From positions 1 through 18,018 of the forward strand of contig CABQLI010000044.1 in the NCBI GenBank assembly GCA_902464965.1: a stretch of 18,018 nucleotides of DNA, read 5' to 3'. The notes under the pieces were generated by a model that was given only the letters and a program-made list of their open reading frames with translations, was not told where the DNA came from and searched no databases. Shown here in pieces: positions 1 through 7,949 of this stretch; the stretch's first letter is position 1, and the number at the start of each line of letters is the position of its first letter. The position numbers and the translations under genes were made by a program. The stretch is from an uncultured Collinsella sp. GTDB taxonomy: Bacteria > Actinomycetota > Coriobacteriia > Coriobacteriales > Coriobacteriaceae.

Positions 1-211
1 CGCCGATGGCAGGCGCTTCGTCTCCTCGTATTCGGGGGTGCGACGCGCCGCATCGGGCGGCGTAGAGCTCGAGCGCTATGTGACGTTCGATGCCGCCGAG
101 CGCACCTGGACGCTTGACCGCGAGCCGCCGTTTATCGCAGAAGGCCTGCGGTCGGGGACGCTCACACAAGAGGAGGTGGACGAATGGAGATCACTGTGCC
201 CCTCGTCGTAG
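1..211 (+). CDS. tadA: TadA/CpaF-type pilus ATPase, C-terminal end (partial)
   Basis: An open frame enters from the left edge (codons from base 2) and ends at TAG 209-211, leaving 69 residues. The visible tail reads DGRRFVSSYSGV, then VELERYVTFD, then PPFIAEGLRSG and EEVDEW. This fits the end of the secretion ATPase family CpaF/TadA, where a basic strand segment is followed by a P-x-F-x-x-x-L-x-x-G stretch. The Walker motifs would lie upstream and are not visible. The ATPase powers assembly of the Flp pilus at the cytoplasmic face. It overlaps the tadB start by 28 bases, which implies translational coupling. The assignment rests mainly on gene order before tadB and tadC, because the fragment is too short for firm family recognition. 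Confidence 0.7.
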   Translation, partial: ADGRRFVSSYSGVRRAASGGVELERYVTFDAAERTWTLDREPPFIAEGLRSGTLTQEEVDEWRSLCPSS

Positions 212-1110
212 GGGGCTTGGCAGGGCTTTCTGTCGCGACGGCGTGCGGGGCGGAACCTCGTGTGCCGCAGGTGCCGTCGGCGGAGCTGGCACGTCAGGCG
301 CTCGAGACGGTGGCAGAGAAGCTGCCGCGTGAGCTGGTGGAAAACGATCTGCTGAAAAAGATCGCCCGTTCGTGGGCATCGCTGGCTCCGGCGCATCGCC
401 TTGGCCTCGTGATCGAAGATGCTTCGGGGCGTTTGGCGTTTCTGCTGCTATCGAGCGGTGTCTGCTGCGTTTTACTAACGATGGTGTCGTTATCGCCCCT
501 CGGATTTGCCTTGGGACTTGTTGCTCCGTTTGCCGTTGGCGCCGCTCGGGATGGCTTTGAGAGCCGGCGCGAGCAACACGATGCAGAAGAGGCAATGCCC
601 GAGGCGTTTACCGCACTTTCCATGTCGCTTGCCTCGGGACATTCGCTGGCCCAGGGCATGCGCTTTGTGGGCGCTCATGCGCAAGAGCCAGTGCATACCG
701 AGTTTTTGCGGGTGGCGGCGGCGATCGATTGCGGCATCTCGGCGACCGACGCGCTCGATGACTTGCTCGTGCGCATCGACGCCCCCGGTCTTTCGCTTGT
801 GACCTTGGCGCTTAAGGTGTCTCAGCGCACCGGCGCTCCGCTTGCCGACTTACTGTCCGAGGCGTCGAGCATGGTGGGGGAGCGCATTGAGCTCAAGCGC
901 CGCCTGGATGTTAAGACGTCGCAGGCTCGCATGTCTGCACATATGGTCGCGGCGATGCCGGCGGGCATGTGCGCGGTGTTGGCGCTGCTTTCGGCAGATT
1001 TTCGTCGCGGTCTTGCGACGCCTGCCGGCGCGGGCGCTGTGGTGCTGGGTCTCGCCCTCAACGCCGTTGCCCTGGTGGTTATCAGGCGCATTATGCGGGT
1101 GGAGCTATGA
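184..1110 (+). CDS. tadB: TadB, Tad pilus inner-membrane platform protein
   Basis: This 308-residue protein has the type II secretion F-domain layout. A soluble N-terminal part is followed by a hydrophobic pair at about residues 80-120, a cytosolic helical domain (EAMPEAFTALSMSLASGHSL, then a second GAPLADLLSEASSMVGERIE block) and two C-terminal membrane segments at about 255-302. TadB and TadC form the membrane platform on which the TadA ATPase acts to extrude Flp pilin. The ATG at 184 is preceded by a strong GAGGAGG about 5-8 bases upstream, so this start is well supported even though it overlaps tadA. The stop overlaps the tadC start as ATGA, typical of coupled expression. Confidence 0.9.
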   Translation: MEITVPLVVGGLAGLSVATACGAEPRVPQVPSAELARQALETVAEKLPRELVENDLLKKIARSWASLAPAHRLGLVIEDASGRLAFLLLSSGVCCVLLTMVSLSPLGFALGLVAPFAVGAARDGFESRREQHDAEEAMPEAFTALSMSLASGHSLAQGMRFVGAHAQEPVHTEFLRVAAAIDCGISATDALDDLLVRIDAPGLSLVTLALKVSQRTGAPLADLLSEASSMVGERIELKRRLDVKTSQARMSAHMVAAMPAGMCAVLALLSADFRRGLATPAGAGAVVLGLALNAVALVVIRRIMRVEL

Positions 1111-1748
1111 GCGCCCCGGTTGCAGTTGCGGCTTGCCTGTGCGCCCTGAGCGTATTTGTCGCGACGGGTTTGGATCGGGCGGATGCACGCAAGATCGCAG
1201 GGGCCTGCAAGCGCGAGGCGGTGCTGGTCGCTGCCGCAGGTCGCTCGGTGGTCGATGCTCTGATCGCGCGAGTGAAGGGCGCGGTTGGAGCGGGCGGCCC
1301 GGCGCGAGTGTCGCTCGGCGAAGTGTCCGAGATGATCGATGTTGTTCGCTTGGGTCTTTCGGCCGGTCTTTCGTTTGATGCGGCGCTTGAGATTTTCTGC
1401 GCCAACCGCCGGTCAGTGCTGGCTCTTCGCCTTGAGCGAGCCTGCATGGCGTGGCAGGTGGGCGTGGGCACGCGTGAGGACGAGCTGTTGGCCGCCGCGC
1501 GCGACTTGGACGTGCGAGCGCTCGAGACCTTTGCCATCACGGTGGGGCAGGCGCTCGCCCTGGGTGCCCCACTTGCCGAGACGCTGGCCGCTCAAAGTCG
1601 CGAAATCCGTGCGGCTCATCGCGCCGCGGTCGAGCGCGAGATCGAGCGTGCGCCCGTCAAGCTGCTGATTCCCACCGGCACGCTCATCTTGCCGGCGTTG
1701 CTTCTGTCCATATTGGGCCCGCTGCTGGGAGCAGGCGGGATGATGTAG
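1107..1748 (+). CDS. tadC: TadC, Tad pilus inner-membrane platform protein
   Basis: This 213-residue protein begins at the ATG of the ATGA overlap with tadB. An N-terminal membrane segment (about residues 4-22) precedes an F-domain with the paired helices typical of the family (LGEVSEMIDVVRLGLSAGLS; later GQALALGAPLAETLAAQS). It ends in a C-terminal membrane segment (about 186-208). It is shorter than many TadC proteins (around 300 residues), as is common in actinobacterial tad loci. A longer frame opens upstream at 969, but it would overlap tadB heavily and lacks a better ribosome site, so 1107 was chosen. It is the second platform subunit beside TadB. Confidence 0.87.
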   Translation: MSAPVAVAACLCALSVFVATGLDRADARKIAGACKREAVLVAAAGRSVVDALIARVKGAVGAGGPARVSLGEVSEMIDVVRLGLSAGLSFDAALEIFCANRRSVLALRLERACMAWQVGVGTREDELLAAARDLDVRALETFAITVGQALALGAPLAETLAAQSREIRAAHRAAVEREIERAPVKLLIPTGTLILPALLLSILGPLLGAGGMM

Positions 1749-1758
1749 GGAGGAATAC

Positions 1759-1992
1759 ATGAACACGATGGTCGAAGTTGCTGACAAGGCTTGGAACTGG
1801 GCTTTTTGCCGGGCGATCCGCGCTCGCCAGCATGCCAAGGAGCTGTTGCAGGAGGAGAGCGCGCAGGGTACCACCGAGTACGCCATTTTGGTGGGCGTGC
1901 TCGTGGTGATCGCGATTATTGCCATCGTTGCATTTAAAGGCAAGGTCCAAGATCTATGGAACGCTATCAGCGAGGGCATCAACAGCCTGTAG
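1759..1992 (+). CDS. flp: Flp-family major pilin
   Basis: This 77-residue prepilin has a cytosolic leader ending EESAQG, followed by TTEYAILVGVLVVIAIIAI. That matches the Flp type IVb pattern: a Gly cleavage site, Glu at +3 to +5 and adjacent Tyr, then a long hydrophobic helix. The leader is expected to be removed by a TadV/CpaA prepilin peptidase, which is not in this window. The mature subunit is short (about 44 residues), the usual size for Flp. The AGGGAGGA site just before ATG 1759 is strong. It lies 10 bases after tadC. In Tad operons flp is often first; here it sits after tadABC, as in many actinobacteria. Confidence 0.92.
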   Translation: MNTMVEVADKAWNWAFCRAIRARQHAKELLQEESAQGTTEYAILVGVLVVIAIIAIVAFKGKVQDLWNAISEGINSL

Positions 1993-2519
1993 AGGGCGAG
2001 CGCCCCATCGGGGTGCTGCTGGTGTTTGCTTGCCTGACCGTGGCGATAGCGGCGGTGCTTTGGGGGCTTAACGCCGCGCGGCAGCAGCGTCCTGGGGCCG
2101 CCATCGATTCGGGCTCAGATTCGGCGGTGGCGTCTCAAAAAGATGAGATGCGAGATGCGGACGATTCGGATGTCGCTGTCACGGCGCAAACCTTTCTGCG
2201 GACGCTCGACAAGCGGTCTGGCACTGCGACGGATTCGCCTGAGGACAACGCGATTGCGGTCCGGCTTGCATGGTCCGAGGACCGACCGATGACCGAGGCA
2301 GCGGCGGATATGTTACGCGCCTACCGCGAGGTGCCAACGGCCCAGCTCGCCCTGAGCGGCTATCTCGATATTAAGGGCAACGTATGGGGCGCCATCGTGC
2401 GTGATGGGCGCGGCTGGGTCGATATGGTGACGGTTGCCGCGGATACTGGCGATACTTCGTGTCGTCTGCGCGCCGTGCGCCTGGTCCCGCAAACAATAAG
2501 CTCAAAGGAGGGATCGTGA
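1956..2519 (+). CDS. unrecognised single-pass membrane protein of the tad operon
   Basis: This 187-residue protein is not a family I recognise. Residues 17-40 (PIGVLLVFACLTVAIAAVLW) form one membrane anchor near the N terminus. The rest is a hydrophilic acidic linker, then a small domain ending CRLRAVRLVPQTISSKEGS that would lie outside the membrane. The ATG at 1956 overlaps flp by 37 bases; a GTG at 2013 is an alternative but would cut into the membrane segment, so 1956 is preferred. It ends just before the next small pilin-like gene. Its place between flp and tadE-like genes suggests a pilus assembly or anchoring role, which is inference only. Confidence 0.7.
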   Translation: MERYQRGHQQPVEGERPIGVLLVFACLTVAIAAVLWGLNAARQQRPGAAIDSGSDSAVASQKDEMRDADDSDVAVTAQTFLRTLDKRSGTATDSPEDNAIAVRLAWSEDRPMTEAAADMLRAYREVPTAQLALSGYLDIKGNVWGAIVRDGRGWVDMVTVAADTGDTSCRLRAVRLVPQTISSKEGS

Positions 2520-2520
2520 A

Positions 2521-2739
2521 ATGCATGGCGTTCTGCGTGAAGAGGTTGCCCAAGCGACTGTGGAATACGCCATCGTCACGGTGGCGCTGCTTTCCATCGT
2601 GCTGGCAATCGCGGGGCTTTGGCGTGCCGGTGCCGATGGGCGCTTGGCGGCGCTGGTCGAGCGGGCGGCATCTCACGGCGTCACCTCGACATCGGTTGTC
2701 GAAGCTGCTGCGGGTGCTAAGGACATCGTGCTGTATTGA
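2521..2739 (+). CDS. small pilin-like (TadE/Flp-like) protein
   Basis: This 72-residue protein starts MHGVLREEVAQATVEYAI and continues into a hydrophobic helix (VTVALLSIVLAIAGLW). The basic-acidic leader, small residues, then TVEY before a membrane helix resembles the class III prepilin signal shared by Flp, TadE and TadF. A strong AGGAGG lies about 10 bases before ATG 2521. It may be a minor pilin or pseudopilin that primes the pilus. The call rests on the signal motif and on position; the C-terminal 40 residues match nothing I know. Confidence 0.75.
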   Translation: MHGVLREEVAQATVEYAIVTVALLSIVLAIAGLWRAGADGRLAALVERAASHGVTSTSVVEAAAGAKDIVLY

Positions 2740-3211
2740 TGTTGCGCGCGAGGACCGGGCGCAGTCTACGGTCGAGGCGGCATTCCTACTGCCGACGTTT
2801 CTGACACTCGTTCTGTTGGCACTGCAGCCGGTGTGCCTGCTCTATACGCGCGCGGTCATGGAGTCTGCCGCCGCCGAGACCGCGCGGCTCATGACCACGA
2901 CGACGGCGGAGGACGACGATCTTAAGGAGTTCACCCGCCGCCGGCTTGCCGCAGTGCCCAACGTTTCGATCTTTCATGCCGGCGGGCCGTTGTCGTGGGA
3001 TATCGAGCTTAGCCGGGCCGATGCGGGTGGCGTCTCGTCCGTGTCCGTTTCCGGCGAGGTCAAGCCGTTGCCTGTGATCGGTGCGTTTGCGCAGGCTATG
3101 GGTGGTACCGCCGAGGGCGGCTACGTTGAGCTCAAGGTCGATGTCTCGTATCAATCACGTCCCGAATGGCTGGAGGGAGATTATGATTCGTGGATTGCTG
3201 CATGGGATTAA
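2714..3211 (+). CDS. tadE: TadE-like minor pilin (non-ATG start)
   Basis: The frame encodes REDRAQSTVEAAF followed by a hydrophobic helix (LLPTFLTLVLLALQPVCLLY), then about 110 residues predicted to lie outside. This is the TadE pattern (Pfam TadE-like), in which the Glu after the cleavage site is conserved. There is no in-frame ATG near the domain start. The options are GTG 2714 (165 residues, overlapping the previous gene by 26 bases) or a rare ATT at 2735 right after AAGGA. GTG 2714 is given as the best guess. The gene overlaps the next (TadG-like) start by 29 bases, so it is probably translated by coupling. Confidence 0.8.
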   Translation: MLRTSCCIDVAREDRAQSTVEAAFLLPTFLTLVLLALQPVCLLYTRAVMESAAAETARLMTTTTAEDDDLKEFTRRRLAAVPNVSIFHAGGPLSWDIELSRADAGGVSSVSVSGEVKPLPVIGAFAQAMGGTAEGGYVELKVDVSYQSRPEWLEGDYDSWIAAWD

Positions 3212-5336
3212 GCGTTTCTGGTCTAGATGCGTTTTGACGCGCCGTCCGAGCTGCCATCGCAAGCGAGGCGGCTTTATGGGCCGCGCCGGTGTTGATCTGT
3301 TTATCGAAGACGGCGCCTATACCACGCTTTCTTCTGCCGTGGTCATCCTAGTGGTGCTCACGTTGTTGTTTTCGTCGACCGCGGCGATATGGAGCATGTC
3401 GCGTGCCGGTGATACTCAGGTGGCGGCCGATAGCGGCGCGCTGGCGGGTGCCAACGTAGTGTCGTCCTATCACACGGCTGCCACGGTGGTTGATGCGAGC
3501 ATCTTGAGTTTGGGCCTGGCGGGGTTTGCCACGATCGGGACGGGCCTGGTCGCCATCCTCATCCCAGGTGCCGAACCAGTTGCCGGCAATATGGTCAACA
3601 CCGGGATTGAGATCATTAAAACGCGCAACAAGTTTGCCAAAAGCGCATCGGAAGGCTTACAGAAAATCGAGACGGCTCTGCCGTATCTGATCGCCGCGCG
3701 TGCCACGCAGGCGGTGTCGGCGCAGGATACCGATAGTGTGACCTATACCGGTACGGCGCTTGCCGTGCCCAGGACATCCGAATCGGACTTCGCCGCGCTC
3801 AAAGGGTCGGAGATCTCGACCGATGCCATCGAGAGCATCTCAAAAGACCTTGACTATGCTGCCAAGGAACTGAAGAAAGCGTCCGAGAAAACGTCAAAGG
3901 CCAAGGAACGCGCCTGGCTTGCCGACTGCGGTGGATCGGACAGAGGCGCAGTCGGAAGCTGTTCGTGCATGTGGGAACGCGCGAAGAGCTTGGCGAAGCT
4001 TTCGGATATTGAGAATCCGCACTATGCCTCGAGTGTCACATGGGAGCCGCAAGTGGCGCTCGATCGCGCGAAGGCCTATTACCGCTTGCGCCTTGCAAAC
4101 GAGGCACCTCAGGGCTCAAGCGTCGAGACGAAGGCGGAGTCGGCGGCGCGCAAGGCGTTTTACACCTATGCGAGTACAGAGGTCAATCGTGCATATGTAA
4201 CCGAGGACGGAGATGCAGTCACTTTCCATATCCCGCTGTTGCCGCGCAACGCTGACGAGGTGCGAGCGACGGAACTCTATACCGATGCGGCGTGGCCAAC
4301 CAGTGCCATCGATGGCAAGACGTATCTGCATTACGGAACGAGTTGCCCCAACTATAAGAAGGGGTCGCCAGGCGGGTTAGCCTCGGTTGCTGATTATGAC
4401 GGGCAGGACAGATGCAACAGATGCCAGTTTGGCGTTTCGTCGCTCGGTGCCGTTGCAGCGCCTTCGACTTCTATCGAAAACGGCTTCGAATACCACTTTG
4501 ACAAGTTCAAAGACTCCCTGGAAGACTACGTTAAATGCCGCAACAAAGAACTCGAACTTGAGCGTCAGACCGAGGATGAGGCCGACCGTGCGGGCAATGC
4601 GTTTGACCAGGCCATCAAGGGGCTTTCGGGCGAGCGCCCGCGTATCGCCCCGCCCGGCCGCAACGGCGTGGTTGCCCTTGCGGTTTCGGGTGCCATTTCG
4701 AGCCCCGATGAGCTCAACTCTTCGTTTAACACGGCAGTCAGGCTTGGCGATCGCGGTGCCATCTCTGCCGCGGTGTTGGCGCCCGATGAGGCGACGGCGC
4801 AAAACAACGTGCTTTCGCGATTTTTCTCAACATTGAAGGAACGCTCGGGCGGCGTTGCCGGCGTGCTCGATGGCGTCATGGATGTTTGGGGACGGCTGCT
4901 TGTGGGATACGGAGACATCCAAGGTTCGGCCGACGAGCTTATGGACGAGATGATTAAAGACCTAGGAGGGGGCAGTGGCGCGTTGGGCTCCATCGCATCG
5001 TGGCTCGGCGATACCGTTTCGGCGTCCGTGGCGGCGTTGGGTCTGGAGCCGTGCGACTTGCGCCTGCGAAAGCCAGTGCTGACCGATTCCGCCAACGTCA
5101 TTAAGAGCCCGGGGTCTGACATTGTCGGTTTCTCTCAAGCGCAAGACAAACTGCGAAGTATTCCGTTGGGTGTGACCGATCCCAAGGCGCTTTGCGAGGC
5201 GTTGGAATATCAAGTCGAACGCACCATTAGCGGTACGGTGTTCACGCTTGCGGAGATTCCTCTGCCCGGCGGCGGCTCCATCCCGCTCACCGTCGATGTC
5301 GCCACGCTGGTTGGCGCTCTGGGCGGTGGGTCGTAA
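3183..5336 (+). CDS. tadG: TadG-like pilus assembly protein
   Basis: This large protein of 717 residues has a membrane helix at about residues 52-72 (SSAVVILVVLTLLFSSTAAI), followed by the TadG/TadE-G hallmark AADSGALAGAN. The long remainder is hydrophilic and contains coiled-coil-prone stretches (AAKELKKASEKTSKAKERA) and paired cysteines, including CNRC. It probably projects from the membrane. ATG 3183 was chosen because GGAGGGAGA lies just upstream; longer in-frame extensions to 3081 would overlap tadE more. The stop overlaps the next ATG (TAATG). TadG proteins are needed for Tad pilus biogenesis in known systems, though the exact step is not settled. Confidence 0.8.
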   Translation: MIRGLLHGIKRFWSRCVLTRRPSCHRKRGGFMGRAGVDLFIEDGAYTTLSSAVVILVVLTLLFSSTAAIWSMSRAGDTQVAADSGALAGANVVSSYHTAATVVDASILSLGLAGFATIGTGLVAILIPGAEPVAGNMVNTGIEIIKTRNKFAKSASEGLQKIETALPYLIAARATQAVSAQDTDSVTYTGTALAVPRTSESDFAALKGSEISTDAIESISKDLDYAAKELKKASEKTSKAKERAWLADCGGSDRGAVGSCSCMWERAKSLAKLSDIENPHYASSVTWEPQVALDRAKAYYRLRLANEAPQGSSVETKAESAARKAFYTYASTEVNRAYVTEDGDAVTFHIPLLPRNADEVRATELYTDAAWPTSAIDGKTYLHYGTSCPNYKKGSPGGLASVADYDGQDRCNRCQFGVSSLGAVAAPSTSIENGFEYHFDKFKDSLEDYVKCRNKELELERQTEDEADRAGNAFDQAIKGLSGERPRIAPPGRNGVVALAVSGAISSPDELNSSFNTAVRLGDRGAISAAVLAPDEATAQNNVLSRFFSTLKERSGGVAGVLDGVMDVWGRLLVGYGDIQGSADELMDEMIKDLGGGSGALGSIASWLGDTVSASVAALGLEPCDLRLRKPVLTDSANVIKSPGSDIVGFSQAQDKLRSIPLGVTDPKALCEALEYQVERTISGTVFTLAEIPLPGGGSIPLTVDVATLVGALGGGS

Positions 5337-5812
5337 TGAGTATCCGCATGCGTCTGCGCGAGGAGCGCGCCCAAGCGACGGTGGAGATGGCAGTGGTTAC
5401 GCCCGTTTTGCTGGTGCTGGCACTCATCGTGTACAACGTCATGATCTTTGCCAGCGCTGTCGCGCGCTTCGACCGCGTGGTACCCGACATCGTGTTGGCG
5501 CACGCCGTGGCGTCGGAGGGGGAGGGCGACGAAAGCTCTGCCGATGCCTCGGCGACGGTTCAGACTCAAATTCTGAATGCCATGGAAGGCTATGACTTGC
5601 AGATCGAAGTGTCGAGCGAGCAAGGCGCGGAGGCATCGGATGGCGGCCTGCTCTCCCTATCCGGTACGTTTAGGACCTACACCTGCACCATGCACTATGA
5701 ACCGTGGCCGACTTCTCTCAGCATCGCTGGCGTTCCGCTGGGGGCGCCGACAACGTTGTCGCACGAGCACACGGTGACGGTCGATCCATGGCGTCCGGGG
5801 GTGGTCATGTGA
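5336..5812 (+). CDS. second TadE-like minor pilin
   Basis: This 158-residue protein starts MSIRMRLREERAQATVEMAV, then a hydrophobic helix (VTPVLLVLALIVYNVMIFA). It is the same leader and Glu arrangement as the TadE-like protein upstream, though the two share little beyond this. The remaining approximately 115 residues are acidic and predicted to be extracytoplasmic. The start overlaps the preceding stop by one base, and the stop overlaps the following GTG start (GTGA). Two TadE-like and one TadG-like protein in one operon match the TadE/F/G trio of known loci; this copy could be the TadF equivalent. Confidence 0.82.
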   Translation: MSIRMRLREERAQATVEMAVVTPVLLVLALIVYNVMIFASAVARFDRVVPDIVLAHAVASEGEGDESSADASATVQTQILNAMEGYDLQIEVSSEQGAEASDGGLLSLSGTFRTYTCTMHYEPWPTSLSIAGVPLGAPTTLSHEHTVTVDPWRPGVVM

Positions 5813-6168
5813 CCGCGGTCTCGTCCTACATCGCCTACGCGCGGGCACTCAACAGGCTGGGTTGGACGCCGGCCGAGTTTGCGGTGGCGGAGTCGTTTGT
5901 CGTGCGCCTGCGCGGCATGCTGGGACGGCGTCCGGTTGCCGCCAACGGCCTGCCGCTCGTCATGGCGTTTCCACGCTGCTCTTCGGTCCATACGTGTTTT
6001 ATGGCCTATCCCATCGACATCGCCTTCATCGATCGCGACGGCAATATCCTCGCGCGCTACGAAAACGTTTGTCCTTGGCGCATGTGCTCCTGCCCCGGCG
6101 CCTGGGCCGTACTAGAGCGTCCTTCAATCATTGTTTCGACCCCTGCTCTCCAACGCGTACCGGCTTAA
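5809..6168 (+). CDS. DUF192 family protein at the end of the tad operon
   Basis: The encoded sequence MAFPRCSSVHTCFMAYPIDI followed by AFIDRDGNILARYENVCPWR matches DUF192 (COG1430). That is a small beta-barrel family of unknown function with a conserved W/F-M-x-x-x-x-DI-x-F-x-D-x-x-G pattern. GTG 5809, in a GTGA overlap with the previous stop and behind GGGGGTGG, gives 119 residues. ATG 5788 would add seven residues but has no ribosome site. DUF192 genes recur at tad loci in actinobacteria as I recall, so it may act with the pilus, but no mechanism can be read from sequence. Four cysteines in the centre and C-terminal half are unusual for the family. Confidence 0.75.
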   Translation: MTAVSSYIAYARALNRLGWTPAEFAVAESFVVRLRGMLGRRPVAANGLPLVMAFPRCSSVHTCFMAYPIDIAFIDRDGNILARYENVCPWRMCSCPGAWAVLERPSIIVSTPALQRVPA

Positions 6169-6240
6169 GGGACTGAGCGAAAAACTTCTTGCTGCCGGCT
6201 GATGCCTCTGACGTGCCGATTTATAGAACCGAGGCTGTGC

Positions 6241-6293
6241 TCAAAAACTTTTTTAAAATTCTCGGTTGACCGGAACGCGTCCTTGGTTATACT
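6241..6293 (+). promoter_or_regulatory. tRNA-Phe promoter with A/T-rich upstream element
   Basis: TTGACC (6266-6271) and TATACT (6288-6293) are separated by 16 bases, a near-consensus housekeeping promoter. An A/T run (6241-6260, AAAAACTTTTTTAAAATT) immediately upstream looks like an UP element. The tRNA begins 33 bases after the -10. The rest of the 6169-6325 gap shows no gene and no clear terminator for the tad operon. Confidence 0.75.
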
Positions 6294-6325
6294 AATCAAG
6301 CCTTGAAACAAGGCACACCTCAAAT

Positions 6326-6398
<73 letters not shown>

Positions 6399-6411
6399 CC
6401 TTGAATTGACT

Positions 6412-6441
6412 AGGACCTCTGCAAAGGGGTCCTTTTCTTTT
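6412..6441 (+). terminator. intrinsic terminator of tRNA-Phe
   Basis: A 9-bp stem AGGACCTCT/AGGGGTCCT with a GCAA tetraloop (6412-6433) is followed by TTTCTTTT. An identical stem recurs at 6598-6619 with a longer T run. Confidence 0.92.
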
Positions 6442-6456
6442 ATGAAGTTCCCACAT

Positions 6457-6469
6457 GGAATCGAACCCC
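6457..6469 (+). other. inverted copy of the tRNA-Phe T-arm
   Basis: GGAATCGAACCCC is the exact reverse complement of 6375-6387 of tRNA-Phe (T-stem 5' strand, T-loop and part of the 3' strand). In a read-through transcript this 13-nt stretch could pair with the T-arm of its own tRNA. Confidence 0.85.
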
Positions 6470-6566
6470 GTGAGGGCGCGGAGCTGAGTAAACGCGTAAG
6501 CGTTTGCCAGCGCAGCTCGCAAGGCGCGTAAGCGCCGCAGCGGTCCGTCCGCGCAGCGCGCGGACG

Positions 6567-6622
6567 CGATTCCCTTCCCCGCCACCTTGAATTGACTAGG
6601 ACCTCTGCAAAGGGGTCCTTTT
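6567..6622 (+). repeat. partial second tRNA-tail unit behind tRNA-Phe
   Basis: These 56 bases are identical to 6381-6436: the 18-nt tRNA-Phe tail plus the spacer and terminator. They end in a terminator (6598-6619 plus T-rich run to 6630), then the sequence diverges. It lacks the 5' parts of a tRNA, so it is not a second gene. Confidence 0.93.
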
Positions 6623-6630
6623 TCTTTTTT
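6598..6630 (+). terminator. second copy of the tRNA-Phe terminator
   Basis: Same stem and GCAA loop as at 6412, followed by TTTTTCTTTTTT. It would stop any transcript that read through the first terminator. Between here and the next gene (6631-6881) there is no other gene; a possible -10 (TATACT, 6811-6816) has no clear -35. Confidence 0.9.
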
Positions 6631-6881
6631 GTGGGGTTCCGCGGAAAATGCATCCCATTATTTTGACCCAGAGCGGGATGCGCTTTCCGGCGCTTACTTC
6701 CGACGTGCGTGCACATCTGTCGCACCATCCCGAGCCCGCCTGTTCCCAGATATTCCTCCCACTTTCGCGTCACTTTACAGACCGTTCGGTCGCCTGTCCG
6801 CACACGCGGGTATACTCAAAACGATACTTATCCTATGCAATACGATGCGGGTTCGACCTGCATGATCCGAAGGGGGCAGTG

Positions 6882-7943
6882 ATGGAGAGGATACTCGGCG
6901 TTAATCTCTCTGGCTGGTTTATTCCCGAGCCTTGGGTGACCCCGTCGCTATACGCGGCGACCGGTGCATCCAACGCGGCCGAGCTGCAGGAGGCCATGGG
7001 CACCGCCGCCTATAACGAGCGCATGCGCCGTCATTACGAGACGTTTGTGAGCGAGGACGATTTCCGTCGCATGGCGCAGATCGGCCTCAACGCCGTGCGT
7101 CTGCCGGTGCCCTGGTATGCCTTTGGCTCGCAGGAGTCCGATGCGTCCTACATCTCGGTTGTCGACTACATCGACCGTGCAATTGAGTGGGCTGCCAAGT
7201 ACGACATCCGCGTGCTGCTTGATCTGGCAACTGTGCCCGGTGGCCAGGGCGATTCCAACGATTCGCCCACCACGCCGGAGGCTGTCGCCGAGTGGCATTC
7301 GTCCACTAACGGCCGCCATGTCGCACTCGACGTGCTCGAGCGCTTGGCCGAGCGTTACGGCGAGGCCGAGAGCCTGCTGGGCATCGAGCTGTTGGACACG
7401 CCGCAGATGAGCGTTCGCAAGAGCCTCTTCACCATGACGGATGGCATTCCGGCGCACTACCTGCGCAACTTCTATCGCGATGCCTATGAGCTCGTCCGTT
7501 CGTATATGCCCGAGGATAAGATCGTCGTCTTCTCGTCGTCGGGGCATCCCAGCGAGTGGAAGCATTTTATGCGCGGCGCCAAGTACAAGAACGTCTACAT
7601 GGACCTTCACCTGTACCATTACCGCGACGAGCATGCGCTCGATATCACGAGCCCCCGCGGGCTGACGACGGCGATTTCGCGTAACAAGCGCGAGCTTAAA
7701 GAAGCAATTTCGACTGGGTTCCCCGTGCTGGTGGGCGAATGGTCGGGCGCGGCGATCTTTGCCAACTCGTCGGTTACGCCCGAGGGCCGCAATGCCTACG
7801 AGCGCGTATTTATCGCCAATCAGCTGGCTTCGTTTGCGCCGGCTGCAGGTTGGTTCTTCCAAACGTGGAAGACCGAGAAGCGCATTGCAGCATGGGACGC
7901 CCGCGCGGCGCTCGGTACACTCGAGCGCGGCATGATTGAATAG
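6882..7943 (+). CDS. GH5-like (BglC/exo-1,3-glucanase type) protein lacking the usual acid/base Glu
   Basis: This 353-residue protein opens GVNLSGWFIPEPWVTPSLY, very like the start of yeast Exg1-type GH5 enzymes (COG2730). The family Arg is present in NAVRLPVPWY, the barrel His in MDLHLYHY, and the nucleophile in LVGEWSGA (Glu 286). The acid/base position, normally ELLNEP, reads ELLDTP (residues 169-174), so the catalytic Glu is Thr 173. There is no signal peptide, so it would be cytosolic. It may be an inactive or altered-function glycosidase, or a carbohydrate-binding relative. ATG 6882 follows AGGGGG; the long upstream frame extension is not credible. A neighbour-coupled role is not evident: rsmI starts 6 bases after its stop. 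Confidence 0.82.
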   Translation: MERILGVNLSGWFIPEPWVTPSLYAATGASNAAELQEAMGTAAYNERMRRHYETFVSEDDFRRMAQIGLNAVRLPVPWYAFGSQESDASYISVVDYIDRAIEWAAKYDIRVLLDLATVPGGQGDSNDSPTTPEAVAEWHSSTNGRHVALDVLERLAERYGEAESLLGIELLDTPQMSVRKSLFTMTDGIPAHYLRNFYRDAYELVRSYMPEDKIVVFSSSGHPSEWKHFMRGAKYKNVYMDLHLYHYRDEHALDITSPRGLTTAISRNKRELKEAISTGFPVLVGEWSGAAIFANSSVTPEGRNAYERVFIANQLASFAPAAGWFFQTWKTEKRIAAWDARAALGTLERGMIE

Positions 7944-7949
7944 GTTGAT

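Noticed and set aside
5879..6176. Other-frame open reading frames inside the DUF192 gene
   Set aside because: Arg/Ser/Pro-rich shadow frames without ribosome sites.
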